DNA of 64,000 nt from the NCBI GenBank assembly GCA_025594325.1, contig JANHCV010000003.1, positions 1,736,001 through 1,800,000 on the forward strand, in the 5' to 3' direction. The DNA is from Blastocladiella emersonii ATCC 22665 (taxonomy: Eukaryota; Blastocladiomycota; Blastocladiomycetes; Blastocladiales; Blastocladiaceae). Numbering within the stretch: position 1 is the first letter of the stretch; every line of letters starts with the position of its first letter. The position numbers and the translations under genes were made by a program. A model generated the notes under the pieces. That model was given only the letters and a program-made list of their open reading frames with translations. It searched no databases and was not told the origin of the DNA. This document shows positions 12,401 to 24,817 of this stretch, one piece after another.

Positions 12401-12498
12401 TCCGGTCCGCGCTCGCCAAGTTCAAGAGCAACGGGCACCGCGTGTGCTTCCTGTACGCGGTGCACCAGGACGCGCACTGTCTCGCGCCGCTCAACTGA
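6474..12498 (+). CDS. GCN2: eIF2-alpha kinase GCN2
   Basis: A sensor of uncharged tRNA that phosphorylates eIF2-alpha in amino-acid starvation. Four exons: 6474-6509, 6567-9603, 9666-11627 and 11690-12498; introns are 57, 62 and 62 nt. The first intron is stop-free and a multiple of three, so the joint is chosen because it gives the RWD start SNEVEAIRAIYIEEFE. The product has 1947 residues: RWD domain (about 13-130), charged helix (160-220), degenerate kinase-like domain (225-510), true kinase (from about 656, YIGRGGFGQVVKARN, then HRDLKPKNIFL, DFGLAT and GTAMYTAPEV), HisRS-like domain (about 1215-1650) and C-terminal domain. A very acidic Ser/Glu insert of some 230 residues lies between the kinase lobes, a family trait but long here. 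Identity is secure. Confidence 0.95.
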
Positions 12499-12703
12499 CG
12501 ACGGCGCGACGCGCGCGCAGAGGAGGCTTTTTCGTATTGCTGCTATACCATTCACCCGCTCTTTTTGATTCGTCGGGTTTTGTCGTGCGAGTGTCTCGTA
12601 GTGAGGCACGGTATACCGCCTGGTTGCACATCGCGGCGTGGGAGGGTGCCGGACTGAAGAACGTGTATATCAACAAGCTTGCAGGAGGATGCGGGAAAAC
12701 CAA

Positions 12704-13225
12704 TCAGGCCTCGCCCATCTCGATCTCGTTGGACTCGGGCGCCGCCGCCGCGTCTTCTGCGGGTGCGGCGGCGGGCTCGCTTGGGTCGCTCGCGCCGCGG
12801 ATGTACATGACGTTGTTGCACCTGCACACACGGGAGCGCGGTCAGCGGGCGATGGTATGGTAGAAAAGGGGGAAGGAGAGCGTACCGCACAAGCACCTCG
12901 CCGAGCTCGCCCGTGCTGACGCCGTTGACGTACTCCTCGGTCTTCTCGAGCTACATTCGTTCGAAGACCGGTGAGAACGAGGTGGTTCGCGACGCCGCGG
13001 ACGCGAAGAGAGACGAACGAACCTTGAAGTTCATGTACTCGTCGTAGGCAGCGAGGACGCCCTTGTACTCCATGCCCCACTTGAGGCGGACGATGACGGG
13101 GTTGCCCATCAGGTCGTTGAGGAAGGGCTTCGGGTTCACGGGCTGGAACTACGCGGGCGGTTGGCGGTTGGCGGGTCAACATGAATTCATGGAATTGCAT
13201 GGAGTGGGCGGGCACGAACGGTCAT
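12704..13225 (-). CDS. SMF1: Small nuclear ribonucleoprotein F (SmF)
   Basis: A subunit of the heptameric Sm ring on spliceosomal snRNAs. Four exons on the minus strand: 13225-13220 (only ATG ACC), 13148-13023, 12950-12886 and 12821-12704, giving 104 residues. Introns 1 and 2 both start GTTCGT, intron 3 GTACGC; all end in AG and keep frame. Sm motif 1 is [20 protein letters not shown] and Sm motif 2 is [24 protein letters not shown] at the N-terminus and CNN (not GNN) separate SmF from LSm6. A short acidic Ala-rich tail follows. It is divergent from RRP41. The six-base first coding exon is inferred from phase and the conserved N-terminus. Confidence 0.88.
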
Positions 13226-13597
13226 GGTTGCGTTGGTGCGTAGGGGTCAAGGAGGAGAGGAGCGGGAGCGCGACGAAGCGCGAAAGGGCGCACACGGCGA
13301 TCTGCGAGGTATTTCGCGGTCACCTGAGGCATCCGCGTAGCGCCGAGTCGTTTCCGGTGGCGAGAAATTGCTGCAAGGATCGCAAAATGATTCTCAAGGC
13401 CTCTGTTCAGCGCTACGGCATTATGGAGACCATTTGTCGCAACGGGGAAAGCAGGAGAGTTCGGCGCGAGACGCGGATATCAATCATGTGGCGTCACTTG
13501 AGGCAGTCGCACTTCGCGCGCGCCCGCGGTTCCCCCTTCGCGTCGGTCGCGTCGCCAATTTCGAATCCGTCACACCCTAAACCCACACGATTACACC
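13226..13597. promoter_or_regulatory. Divergent promoter SmF / RRP41
   Basis: A 372-bp interval between the start codons of two divergently transcribed RNA-processing genes, so it must hold both promoters. No TATA box is seen. The frames crossing it do not look like protein. Confidence 0.5.
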
Positions 13598-14493
13598 ATG
13601 GTAACCACATGCAACACCTCCGCGACCCCCTCAGCCAGCAGTAACCCCTGACATTCTGGCGTTTAGGGCCGCCGCAACGAAGAGTGCCTGAACAGCGACA
13701 CTGGGCGGCGCCTGGACGGGCGGCGGGCGAACCAGCTGCGCAACGTGTCGGCCAAGACGGGGATCCTGAGCCAGGCCGACGGGTCTGCGTACATTGAGAT
13801 CGGCAACACCAAGGTGCTGGCCGCCGTGTACGGGCCGCGCGAGTGCCGGTTGCGGTCGCAGGCGGTGCACGACCGCGCCATCATCAACGTCGAGTTCACC
13901 CAGGCCACTTTTTCGCAGACGGTGCGCCGCCAGGCGCGCAAGTTTGACCGGTACGGTTGGTCTGCGGGCGGTGATGGGAGCGATGGGCTGACAATTCCCG
14001 CGAAACTAGGAAAAACATGGAGATTGCGCTGCAGATCCGCGACACGTTCGAGGCGGTGGTGCAGACGTCGACGTACGCGCGGTCGCAGATCGACATCTAC
14101 CTGACGATCATGCAGAGCGACGGCGGGCAGGTGCAGGCGTGCATCAACGCGGCGACGCTGGCGCTCATCAACGCGGGCGTGGCCATGCGCGACTACGTGG
14201 TGGCCACCACGGTCGGCGTGCTGCACGACACGCCGGTCCTCGACCTCAACTGGGAAGAGGAGTCGGCCCACAAGGCGTCGGCCATCACCCTCGCCACGCT
14301 CCCGCGGTCCGGCAACGTGGTGCTGATGCAGATGGAGCAGCGCCTGCACATGGACAAGCTCGAGGCCGCCATGCGCCTCGCCCAGGACGGGTGCGAGCAG
14401 ATGCACGCCCTCCTCGACGAGGTCGTCCGCAAGGAGTTGCGCTCGCTCGCGCACAAGGTCGGCGAGCGCGAGGCCATTGTCCGCGGCGCGTGA
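13598..14493 (+). CDS. RRP41: Exosome complex subunit RRP41 (EXOSC4-like)
   Basis: A PH-domain subunit of the RNA exosome ring. Three exons: 13598-13600 (just the ATG), 13667-13950 and 14010-14493; introns are 66 nt (GTAACC...TTTAG) and 59 nt (GTACGG...ACTAG). The product has 256 residues, near the usual 245. Recognisable blocks are [34 protein letters not shown], the AVYGPRE motif, [17 protein letters not shown] and [18 protein letters not shown]. No upstream ATG in frame exists after the exon-2 acceptor, and the ATG/GTAACC junction gives [20 protein letters not shown], so the start-codon-only exon is the simplest model. The family role in 3'-5' RNA decay is structural rather than catalytic in eukaryotes. 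Confidence 0.9.
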
Positions 14494-14931
14494 GTGGTTT
14501 CCTGCTCTTCCCCGTAACTTTGATAAATAATGTGACTGATCTCCTTGCCATGATGTCGTGCGTGATGGGGGGATTCCCCGTGCTTTGCAACGTGACGGCC
14601 GATTTTGGGGATGAGGGAGCGGAGAGCAGAGCGAACAAGCAAGCGATCGGCGGCCGCGGCGCCGTCGCACGTCGCACACGCTGTGCGTCCCGCCGCCGCT
14701 CCGCCGCCGCCCCAGCCTGCGCTTCTCCTCCCGCAGCTCTCGCTCTCTCTCCCCCTCGCCCTCCACCTGCACCTTGCACGCTACGAAGCACACACCCATC
14801 ACCCATTGCACTTGCACACCCACGGCGCTCTAAGCACGAGCAGCCGTCGTCATCGTCACATCTGCACACTCCCACGGACAACCCACCGTGCCGCCGCCCC
14901 CGACTTCCCATCACCACCCTCATCATCAGCC
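14494..14931. other. Intergenic spacer
   Basis: A 438-bp head-to-tail spacer. It starts with an AT-rich stretch (GATAAATAATG near 14521), probably the RRP41 3' end, and ends in a C-rich leader with CACC/CATC runs before the next ATG. No gene was seen. Confidence 0.4.
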
Positions 14932-16276
14932 ATGTCGAGCCCGCGCCAGCAGCAGCCCAACACCGAGAACGTGCCCTCGGCCGCCGCCTTTGCCGACACG
15001 TCGAGCTCCAAGGAGACGCTCCTGCGCCGCCAGCTCGACGTGACCGCGTCGCCGTCGTACAAGGCCATGTCGCAGGACAAGGTCGTTGCCAAGGTGCGTT
15101 GCCGTGCTGCCTCGCTGATGGGTGACCATAGCGCTGACCCGTCCGTCCGCCTCGCTGACAGGGCATCGCGCAGTGGGAGGACGCGGCGCCCGTCAAGTCG
15201 CCCAAGCAGCTCGCGTCGCCGTCGAGCGTCGTGTCGGCTGCCGTGCAGGCCGTCGCCAACGCGCTGTCGCCCGTCAAGGCCCCGGCTGCCGCTGTTGCTG
15301 ACGAGGTACGCTCTTCGGCTCGGCTCAGGGGTAGGTGCTGGCATTTATCCCGCTGAAACTCACCCCCTCTGCCCGCTCGTAGACCCGCGCGAGCAAGCGC
15401 AGTCAGCTGAGCAACGAGGTCGCCGCCTCTGAGGAGTCGGCCCTGGCGCCTGCCGCCGAGGGTGTCGTCCCCGCCGGCGACGTGACGCAGGAGCTCGCCA
15501 CCGCCAACCCGTCGTTCCTCGGCGCCGCGACCGAGACCCCGCGCCCGCCCGTCACTGCTACCACCACCACGACCAACTTCCGCACCAACCCGCCCCTGCG
15601 CACCGCGAGCCTGCTCAACGCCGAGTTCCCCGACGAGGACGCCGAGGACGTCGAGTTCACGCCCGCGTCCGACGACGAGGCCGACGCGGTCGAGGAGCTC
15701 GACATCGACGACAACGAGGTGGACGTGGCCGCGCTGCAGGCCGAGCTCGAGGAGCTCAAGGCGCAGCGCTCGCGCTGGTCGTCCACGGGCAACGCGCCTG
15801 CGGCGGCCTCGTCGCACAAGTCGGGCGGCCGCAAGACGGCCACCATCGCCGAGCAGTACGTCGCCGACACGGACGACGAGGACCTGATGAACCTGGTTGA
15901 CGACGGCGCCGCCGAGGAGGTGGTCGTGATCCGCCGCCGCGTGTCCAAGGCCAGCAAGGGCGCTGGCGCCTCCGCCGGCAGCCACCGGTCGGCGCCGCCG
16001 TCCATGTCGACGGCCGCGTGGGTCGAGTCGCACCTGCGCGCGGCCGATGCGCGCGCCGCCGAGTCCCGGTGGGCGTCGACCCGCGCCACGCTTGCCTCGT
16101 TCCTGTACTCGGTCATGCTCGCCGTCATCCTGTACTTTGTCATCTTCGCGCGCAACCCGCTCGACATCGACGCCGCCACGGTCCGCGGCGACCTCCGCAC
16201 CGCCCGCGCCACCGTCACCCAGATCGCCCTCGTCGCGCACGACCACTTTGGCAAGTGGCTCCGCCAGTTCATGTGA
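14932..16276 (+). CDS. Hypothetical acidic protein with C-terminal membrane span
   Basis: Three exons: 14932-15093, 15162-15305 and 15383-16276, all phase 0, with introns of 68 and 77 nt. The product has 399 residues. The N-terminal 200 residues are disordered and Ser/Ala/Pro-rich; then comes an acidic block (FPDEDAEDVEFTPASDDEAD), a short helix likely to form a coiled coil (VAALQAELEELKAQRSRW), a basic patch (IRRRVSKASK) and one transmembrane segment at about 338-357 (LASFLYSVMLAVILYFVIFA) with about 40 residues after it. The layout suggests an ER or nuclear-envelope anchored protein with its N-terminus in the cytosol or nucleus. I recognise no family, and the role is unknown. Confidence 0.75.
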
Positions 16277-16557
16277 GTCGTATGGCCGTCGTTGTCGTCG
16301 CGGCGGGGCGCGTGCCTCGCTCGCGGTCGATGATGATGCATACATCAACCAACTGTAACTCGTTCTCGCCTCCTCTCCCCTCGCTGATTTCCACCCTTTG
16401 TCCTTTCCCTAAGCGCCGCCGTGCGTCCACTATTGTTGTTGTTGTTCCTTTCACGTAATTTATGGCGACGCGGCCGACTACGGCCTCGCTCCCACACTTT
16501 CTACTCTACCTTTGCTCAGATGTCCAAAGTCAACATCATCTGTGTTCCGAATCTTCG

Positions 16558-17539
16558 CTACAGTCGTCCCATCGACAACCCGCCGTCCTTCTTCCCGAAA
16601 AACGACGACAGCCCGATACCCGAGATCCCGCGACCAGGGCCCAGCGCGGCGCCCGCGTCGCCCATCGGCATCCCGCCGCCCATCCCCCCGCCGGCGCCGC
16701 GCGACATCATGCCAGGCACGCGCGGGACGCGCAGGTGCCGCACCACGTGGTGTTCGGACGAGTTGTTCTCGTCAAAGTAATTGAGGTTCAGGTTCGCTGC
16801 GATCAGCTGGCCGAGGCGGCGGATCTCCTATATTGGCGGGCTGTGAGCGGACGCGACGCGGCCATGGAGGTGGCGGAGCGTACGTTGACGTTGGTCGACG
16901 ACCCAGAGATCCGGCGCTGGTCGATCTGGTACCCGTTGAAGACGAGGTAGTAGTAGCGCTGCGAGCGGGCGCCGCCGGCGGCCCCGCCGCGCGCCTCGCG
17001 CTTGAGCCGGACGTACACGTTGTGGAAGTCGCCGCGCGTGTACAGGTTCGTGTCGTGTGAGAACGTGTACTCGAGCGTCTCGAGGTTCAGCGTGTAGATG
17101 CGCCGCGAACGGTAGTTGTAGATGGACGCGATCGAGATGACGGCGCCGAATAGCGGGAACAGGAACAGGTTCTACGAGGGGCCGACAAGATGTGAGCGGA
17201 TGGTGGAGGGTACCAGGCAGCGACGCCGTACATTGTCCGAAACGAGGTTGCTCGAGGACCAGATGATGATGAACAGGATCGAGATGACGAGCCCGAGGAC
17301 CGCGAGAACCAGCTTGCGGTATCGGACCGTCAGCTTGAACACTACCGTACCGTCGCGCGCGCCTTCAGTCAGCCCCACCGTCCCTATAGCGACGCTCGGC
17401 TCATGCACGGGCATGATACTAACCTACCTCCGGGTCCTATCCGCGTGAACGGGTAGTACGGGTTCTTCTCGAGCTTTTCCCGCAGCTTGGCCTCGGCCGG
17501 CCGCATGTAGCGCTCGATGCGCAAAAGAATCGACGCCAT
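16558..17539 (-). CDS. Two-span membrane protein, TMEM249-like
   Basis: Four minus-strand exons: 17539-17428, 17341-17232, 17171-16884 and 16827-16558; introns of 86, 60 and 56 nt fit in phase, giving 259 residues. It has two adjacent membrane spans (about 47-68 and 75-92), then a soluble domain with YTRGDFHNVYVRLKRE, YYYLVFNGYQIDQRRISG and LGQLIAANLNLNYFDENNSS, and a Gly/Met-rich tail. The two spans plus this PH-like domain remind me of TMEM249, described as an auxiliary subunit of the sperm CatSper channel; I cannot align it, so this is a hypothesis. It shares a 269-bp promoter with the katanin gene KATNAL2, which supports a flagellar role. Confidence 0.72.
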
Positions 17540-17808
17540 GGCGGTGTTGGGTTCAGCGCTATGCAGGGAGTTTCATTCGTTGCAAAAAGTCGTTTGAAGG
17601 ATCGCCAACGAGGGACTCGCCCGAAAAGAATGTCTCGCGGCCCGCGATAAAACGCGTCGCGAAACGCGTCGGGCAGCGATCATGTGAGCGTCACGCCGCT
17701 GATTTGGAGACGCGTCGAGAGACGCGTTTTGCGGGCCGCTCGGTCGAGCGACCGTTTTTGCTGGCCTGAGTCTATGAATCACACTGAGAACTTTACGCAA
17801 CGGCCATC
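17540..17808. promoter_or_regulatory. Divergent promoter with four ACGCGT boxes
   Basis: The 269 bp between the TMEM249-like and KATNAL2 start codons carry ACGCGT at 17652-17657, 17664-17669, 17710-17715 and 17722-17727, arranged as two pairs. ACGCGT is the MCB core bound by MBF in fungi. The last copy continues into TTTGCGGGCCG, an extension partly shared with other promoters here. Regulation is inferred. Confidence 0.5.
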
Positions 17809-19864
<2,056 letters not shown>

Positions 19865-20047
19865 AAGCAATAGTATGATCTAGAACAGTTTATGAGCGTA
19901 TTCTTGAGGTACCGATGACCAGAAGTGAACCTCAACAGTCCGGTTGCAATCGTGGTCATCACGGCGTGACCGTGGCTGTGGACACACTACAGCTCATTGA
20001 ACTCTGAAAAAAAAGACTGGTGATAATCGATTATCGCTCCACAATAA

Positions 20048-21094
20048 TCACGGACGACGAATCTTGACAACGGTGGCGGGCTTTCCATAGCTGTTGTAAC
20101 GGCCAAACTCGAGTCCGTAACGACGCCAGCAATCCGTCACCTTCTTCAGATCAGTGCGGTAGTTACACTTGAAGGCCTCGTCCGTGCACACTAGCGGGTG
20201 GTCGGACTCAAACCAGAGCTCGAGAACCTCGATATGGCCGAGCCGCGTTGCACGGGTCAGTGCCTCGGCCGTGTACTGAAGCGGACAGCCCGACTCGAAC
20301 AAGAACCAGCGGACGACTTCAGCGTGTCCGTTAGAGCTGGCCATGTCAAGCGCTTGATGCGTGTAGCGAAGCTCGTCGGGAAAATAGCGGTCCCACCATC
20401 TGAGAATGTTGCAGTGTCCGTTCGAGCTGGGCAAGTCAACCCACGCGGCCGCCATCTCTATCCTGTCCCAGCGCTTACGTTTGGCAACCGTCGACATGAA
20501 TTGAGAGAAATCGATGGCGCCTTCAGCATCAAGGCAGTCCGGGTACCTTGAGCGTAGCCAGAGGTCGAGGACGCTGGTACGCCCGCAAATGCTGGCATTC
20601 TGCAGCGTTCTGACAACCGGGAGCCACTTCGGAGGATTCTGCAGGAAGCGCTCGAGGACGGCAAGTCGCTCATACTTGCAGAGCAGGCGGCCAAGTTCAA
20701 AGACATCGATAGCTGGGCCGATATCATCGAGTGACAAGCGGGTGATGCGTGTAAGAACGTCGAGCCGATCGACGTGATCTTCGAACAAGGCGTGGAAGAC
20801 CGACATCCCGGGAATGTACTTGGAGACGAAGCAGTGCAGCCGGCCAAGCCCGCGGGCAACTTTGAGTAGCTCACGAAGCTCTTGGGCCGCGGCTGCGGAC
20901 TATGGGGGCGGGAAAAGTCGGTGCTTGACGGTAAGCTCAACTTTTTCCTGAGGTATGTGGTAATACCCGTGTCGGGCGATCAAGAATAAGCAGCGGCAAC
21001 GCTCGTGGACCGGAGCGCCCCCGGCGCATACAGCAGAGGCTGCATGAAGTAGTACGTCTTCGATTGCATCGAGTGGTAGCGTCATTTGCTTCAT
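20048..21094 (-). CDS. Ankyrin-type repeat protein
   Basis: A minus-strand protein of about 334 residues. Exon 2 (20899-20048) is certain; exon 1 (21094-20942, MKQMTLPLDAIEDVLLHAAS) is joined through a short 42-nt intron (GTTGAG...CATAG) in phase 0 and is less sure. The start resembles an F-box-like helix (LPLDAIEDVLLHAA). The rest is a chain of roughly 30-residue helix pairs with the signature ASSNGHAEVVRWFLFES and ATRLGHIEVLELWFES, the pattern of degenerate ankyrin proteins expanded in zoosporic fungi. Base composition is less GC-rich than neighbours. It is divergent from the gene at 21263 and convergent with KATNAL2 (183 bp between stops). The binding partner is unknown. Confidence 0.75.
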
Positions 21095-21262
21095 TTATGC
21101 ATGATTTGGAGAGAGGGAGTGCGGATCCTCTTCAACCGACTTGATGCGGAAGCTGATGCGCCACTGGGTTGTCCCGCACCGCACGTGATTTCTCGACGCG
21201 TCTCGCGTCTCGCACCTCGCCTCGCGATAAACGCATCCTCTCTTCGAGTCTCTGACAACGGC

Positions 21263-22305
21263 ATGTTTCTAGGACGGTGCTGCAACCCGAGACGACCGGC
21301 GCCGACCGTTCATTCCCCGCCCTCGCCGTGGCGACAACTGTCTCGCGGCTTCGGCGCGTGTACGGTGCGAGCGTCGAGTACGTGACGTGACAAGGCGTGT
21401 CCGTCCTGCGGGCAGATCCTGCGTCCAGCGACGGTGCACGGGTGCAGTCGCTATACAGCGGCAAAGTAGCCGACGAGATCACGTCGACATGCGACGGTAT
21501 CAAGCGGTTCCTGATAGCAGAACTCTCGGTCGTGGGCGAGTGCCTGTGTGGCACACCCGAGGAGCTCGACCGCGTCATGGACGTGGCCGGCAAGCAGCTC
21601 GCGGCCTGTCGAATCGGCGAGCCCAACTCGGACATCCGTCACGTCGTGCTCAACTTCGCGATCACATTCAAGGGTCTCGCCCAGGTCCGCTATGTCCGGT
21701 TCGTCTTCATTCCGCAACAGTTCACGCACCCGAACAACAACCGCGCGCTCAAGACCCTCTTCCGCGAGCAACTCGGTGGCCTCAGCCAGGCCAACGCCCG
21801 CCTTCGGCCAGGTGTGACCCGCGCAAAAACCATCTTCTTCCACGTCGTCGAGCGCCGCGACGAGCACGCGCGCCGGTCCTTGCTCGCCTTCAACGACGCG
21901 CTGCGGGCCGCCCAGACCACGAACGAGGAGGCGGCCGATTTCAAGCGCCATCTGGTCCAGCACCCGACCGGTCACGGCATGTTCCAGACGCTCATCGGCA
22001 ACATGAACCGACACCTCGACGGCATCCTCGCGCAGATTCCTCCTCCTCCGCCGCCGCCGCCTCAGCAGCAGCAGCAGCAGCAGCGCTCGCCCCGGTTCCA
22101 TCCGTACCGCTCGCCGCCAAGTCACGGCGCCCATGGTCAAGTGCAGGCCGAGGAGGTATAGCGGAGCGTCACGCAGGCGCGCGCTGACCTGCAGGAGTTT
22201 GCGACTCGGTTTGACGGCCTGGCGTCCGGGTACAACACCATGTGCGACTTCCAGGAGACGTGTGCCATGTTCGAGAACATCAACGAGCCCGGTGGTTCGC
22301 AGTGA
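21263..22305 (+). CDS. Hypothetical protein with possible very short introns
   Basis: The central frame (21416-22155) is clearly coding, with blocks such as RHVVLNFAITFKGLAQVRYV, FVFIPQQFTHPNNNRALKTL and a poly-Pro/poly-Gln stretch. It lacks an ATG and is closed by TAG at 22159, yet the same frame goes on as protein-like sequence (EFATRFDGLASGYNTM) to a TGA at 22303. Two tiny introns fix both problems in phase: 21378-21415 (38 nt, GTACGT...GGCAG), joining an ATG exon at 21263-21377, and 22156-22194 (39 nt, GTATAG...TGCAG). This gives 321 residues. The alternative is a decayed gene. I recognise no family. It is divergent from the ankyrin gene, with 168 bp between starts. Confidence 0.5.
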
Positions 22306-23239
22306 TTGATGTCGGCGGGTAAGGAGGGAGGCGTTTGACGGAATACATGACTCTGACTTCTTCAAGGAGGGGGTTCCCGGCGAGCTTGAGCGAAGTGAAG
22401 GAGTCGTTGGTCCAACGATGACCGTCGCTGGCCTCCGCCGCGGAAGCCCCTGCCGTGCGGATGATGGACGAAAGCGAGTTGCCACGATGGAGACAATGTC
22501 AAGACCGAGAAGCGACGAGCAAGTTCCTCGCACGCGACGCGAGGTTGATGGTCGGGCGTGATCTGAAACGGGCGCGCGAGCCGGTGCCGAAGCCGCGACG
22601 GCCATCGTGACCAGCTGTAACGCGCGCTCCTTCCCGTGAGGCGTTCCTCATCATCAACGGGGCCACTCGCGCGCGTCAGCGTACAAGCAAACCCCCGCCG
22701 TGCACGCGCGAGACTCGCGACCCGCGCGACGATTGGTCGCCGAGGCGAAACAAGTCCTTCTCGCTCGCGTGCGCGCTCGGCAACGGGCTCCGAGCCTGAT
22801 GCCGACGATGGGAGCATCCCTGAGAAGATGCCCCATCGTGCATTGCAGCGCCTCCGAGCCGCCGCCCCCTACAAAAGCAGGCGCCGCCCCTCGTAGACGA
22901 GACGATACATCCATCTCGATCTCCTTGCTCGATTGGCGCGTAGTTCGCCAAGCTTCGAGCAGCAGCAACAGCCGGAACCCATTTGATTCGTGTACGTGGC
23001 GAGAGCGAGCGAAGCGTAGTGGCCCTGCCGCCGTCGTGATGCGACCATCGCCGCCGCGATGAACAACGCGTCGGCCTGCAGCGATGAGACCATCGTGGCG
23101 TCGCCGTCGGCAGTGACGCGGTGGTCGGCTGCGCACCACGACCCGCGGGCGTGTCTCATCGCGACGAAGGCGACGCGCAGAACGACGAAGCACCATGTAC
23201 TCACCGCCACTATACGCAACGTTGCAGAGACCCGCCAGT
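22306..23239. other. Intergenic region upstream of glucoamylase
   Basis: A 934-bp spacer, the second longest gene-free stretch. Frames on both strands cross it but look Arg/Ser-rich and random. A TACAAAAG (22870) could be a weak TATA element. A second ATG (23195) precedes the chosen glucoamylase start in frame. I see no RNA gene or repeat. Confidence 0.4.
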
Positions 23240-24739
23240 ATGGCGAACGCGACCCTGAAGACGCTGTCGGCGAAGCGCGTGCTCGTGTCGAGCATCACGC
23301 TGGTGCTGTGCTGCTGTGCGCTGCTCGCGGCCGCGCAGGGCGCCGGACCCGAGTTCGACGCGTGGGTGCAGCAGCAGCGCGGCGTGGCGCTGGCAAAGAC
23401 GCTCGCCAACATCTCGCCGGCGGGCACGGCGCGCGGGTGCGTCGTCGCCGCCACGTCCAAGGACACGTCCAAGGACGCGCCCAACTACTGGTACCACTGG
23501 GTCCGTGACAGCGGGCTCGTCATGGACGCGCTGCTCGGCGAGTACGAGACCACGGCCAACGCGACGCTCGCGGCGGCGCTCGAGCGCACCTTCCTCGAGT
23601 ACGCGACCTTCACGCTCAAGAACCAGAACACGCGGTCGAGGTCCGCGTCGCCGACGGATCCCATGGGCCTCGGCGAGCCCAAGTACGAGGTCGACGGGAC
23701 GCCGTTCCTCGGCGACTGGGGCCGCCCGCAGCTCGACGGGCCCGCGCTGCGCGCGTCGGCGCTGATGCGGTTCGCCCAGGAGTACCTGCGCCGCGGCGGC
23801 AGCCTCGCGACGGTGCGCGACCTGCTTTACGCGCCGGCGCTGCCCGCCAAGACCGCCGTCAAGGCCGACCTCGAGGTGGTCTCGCACAACCTCGGCGTGC
23901 CCAACTTTGACCTGTGGGAGGAGGTCCAGGGCCAGCACTTCTACACGACGCTGGTCCAGCGGCGGTCGCTGCTCACGGGCGCGGCCTTCGCGCGCTTCTT
24001 CAACGACACGGGCGCCGCCGACTGGTACCAGCAGCAGGCGACGCCGCTGGCGCCGGTCCTCGCCGGGTTCTGGGACGGCGCGCGCAAGTACATTGGCGCG
24101 ACGCGCGACCGCACGGGCGGGCTCGACTACAAGGCGTCGAACCTCGACATTGCCGTGGTGCTGGGCGCGCTGCACGCGCACGGCGACGCGACCGACGGGT
24201 TCTACGCGCCCGACGCCGACCAGGTGCTCGCCACGCTGCTCGCGCTCAAGGACGCGCACCGCGCCGCGTTCCCGATCAACACGCGGTACCGCGCCGACCT
24301 GCCGCCCGCGCTCGGCCGCTACACCGAGGACCGGTACTACGCGGGCAACCCGTGGTTCCTGACGACGCTGGCCGCCGCTGAGACCCAGTACCGCGTCGTG
24401 GCCCGCGCCAGCGCGCAGAACTCGCTCACCGTGACCCCGGTCAGCCTGCCCTTCTTCCAGGACCTCGTCGCCGGCACGGGCGTCACCGTGGCCGTCGGTC
24501 CCGTCGCCAAGGGCACCCCGCAGTTCACGGCGCTCACCCAGGCGCTCGTCCGCGCCGCCGACGGGTTCATGCAGCGCGTCCGCGTCCACTCGGGCGCCGG
24601 CGGCCGCATGGACGAGCAGATCGACCGCTACACGGGGTTCATGCTCAGCGCCACCGACCTGACGTGGAACTACGCCGCGTTCCTCACGGCGGCCGCGGCC
24701 CGCGAGCGCGCCCGCGCGGCGTACCCGCCGGCCTTCTGA
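23240..24739 (+). CDS. Secreted glucoamylase (GH15)
   Basis: Glucan 1,4-alpha-glucosidase, releasing glucose from starch ends outside the cell. Single exon, 499 residues from the ATG at 23240, which opens a signal peptide with a VLCCCALLAAAQG core; the ATG at 23195 would add 15 residues in front. GH15 motifs run in order: YWYHWVRDSGLVMDALL (subsite -1), FDLWEEVQGQHFYTT with the general-acid Glu, GNPWFLTTLAAAE, and DEQIDRYTG with the catalytic base Glu, then DLTWNYAAFLTA. Both catalytic acids are present. There is no linker or starch-binding module after the catalytic domain, unlike Aspergillus enzymes. Very GC-rich codon use matches neighbours. Confidence 0.93.
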   Translation: MANATLKTLSAKRVLVSSITLVLCCCALLAAAQGAGPEFDAWVQQQRGVALAKTLANISPAGTARGCVVAATSKDTSKDAPNYWYHWVRDSGLVMDALLGEYETTANATLAAALERTFLEYATFTLKNQNTRSRSASPTDPMGLGEPKYEVDGTPFLGDWGRPQLDGPALRASALMRFAQEYLRRGGSLATVRDLLYAPALPAKTAVKADLEVVSHNLGVPNFDLWEEVQGQHFYTTLVQRRSLLTGAAFARFFNDTGAADWYQQQATPLAPVLAGFWDGARKYIGATRDRTGGLDYKASNLDIAVVLGALHAHGDATDGFYAPDADQVLATLLALKDAHRAAFPINTRYRADLPPALGRYTEDRYYAGNPWFLTTLAAAETQYRVVARASAQNSLTVTPVSLPFFQDLVAGTGVTVAVGPVAKGTPQFTALTQALVRAADGFMQRVRVHSGAGGRMDEQIDRYTGFMLSATDLTWNYAAFLTAAAARERARAAYPPAF

Positions 24740-24817
24740 TCCCCTTTTGTCGCACGCACACATCACATCGCATGTTGTAATCACACACACACATCCATTT
24801 TGTTTACATCTATTGGT

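Noticed and set aside
13063-13644. 193-codon plus-strand ORF
   Set aside because: It begins antisense to SmF exon 2 and crosses the divergent promoter; the protein has no pattern.
14285-14290. Isolated single ACGCGT or similar hexamers across the window as regulatory sites
   Set aside because: About 20 are expected by base composition alone; only clusters or copies with shared flanks were kept.
14285-16348. 687-codon minus-strand ORF
   Set aside because: It runs antisense across two real genes and the spacer between them, and its composition changes with the sense genes.
22063-22086. CAG repeat as a separate repeat feature
   Set aside because: It encodes the poly-Gln run of the gene at 21263-22305 and is ordinary coding low complexity.
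22654-23484. 276-codon minus-strand ORF upstream of glucoamylase
   Set aside because: It overlaps the glucoamylase signal peptide antisense and lacks conserved motifs.
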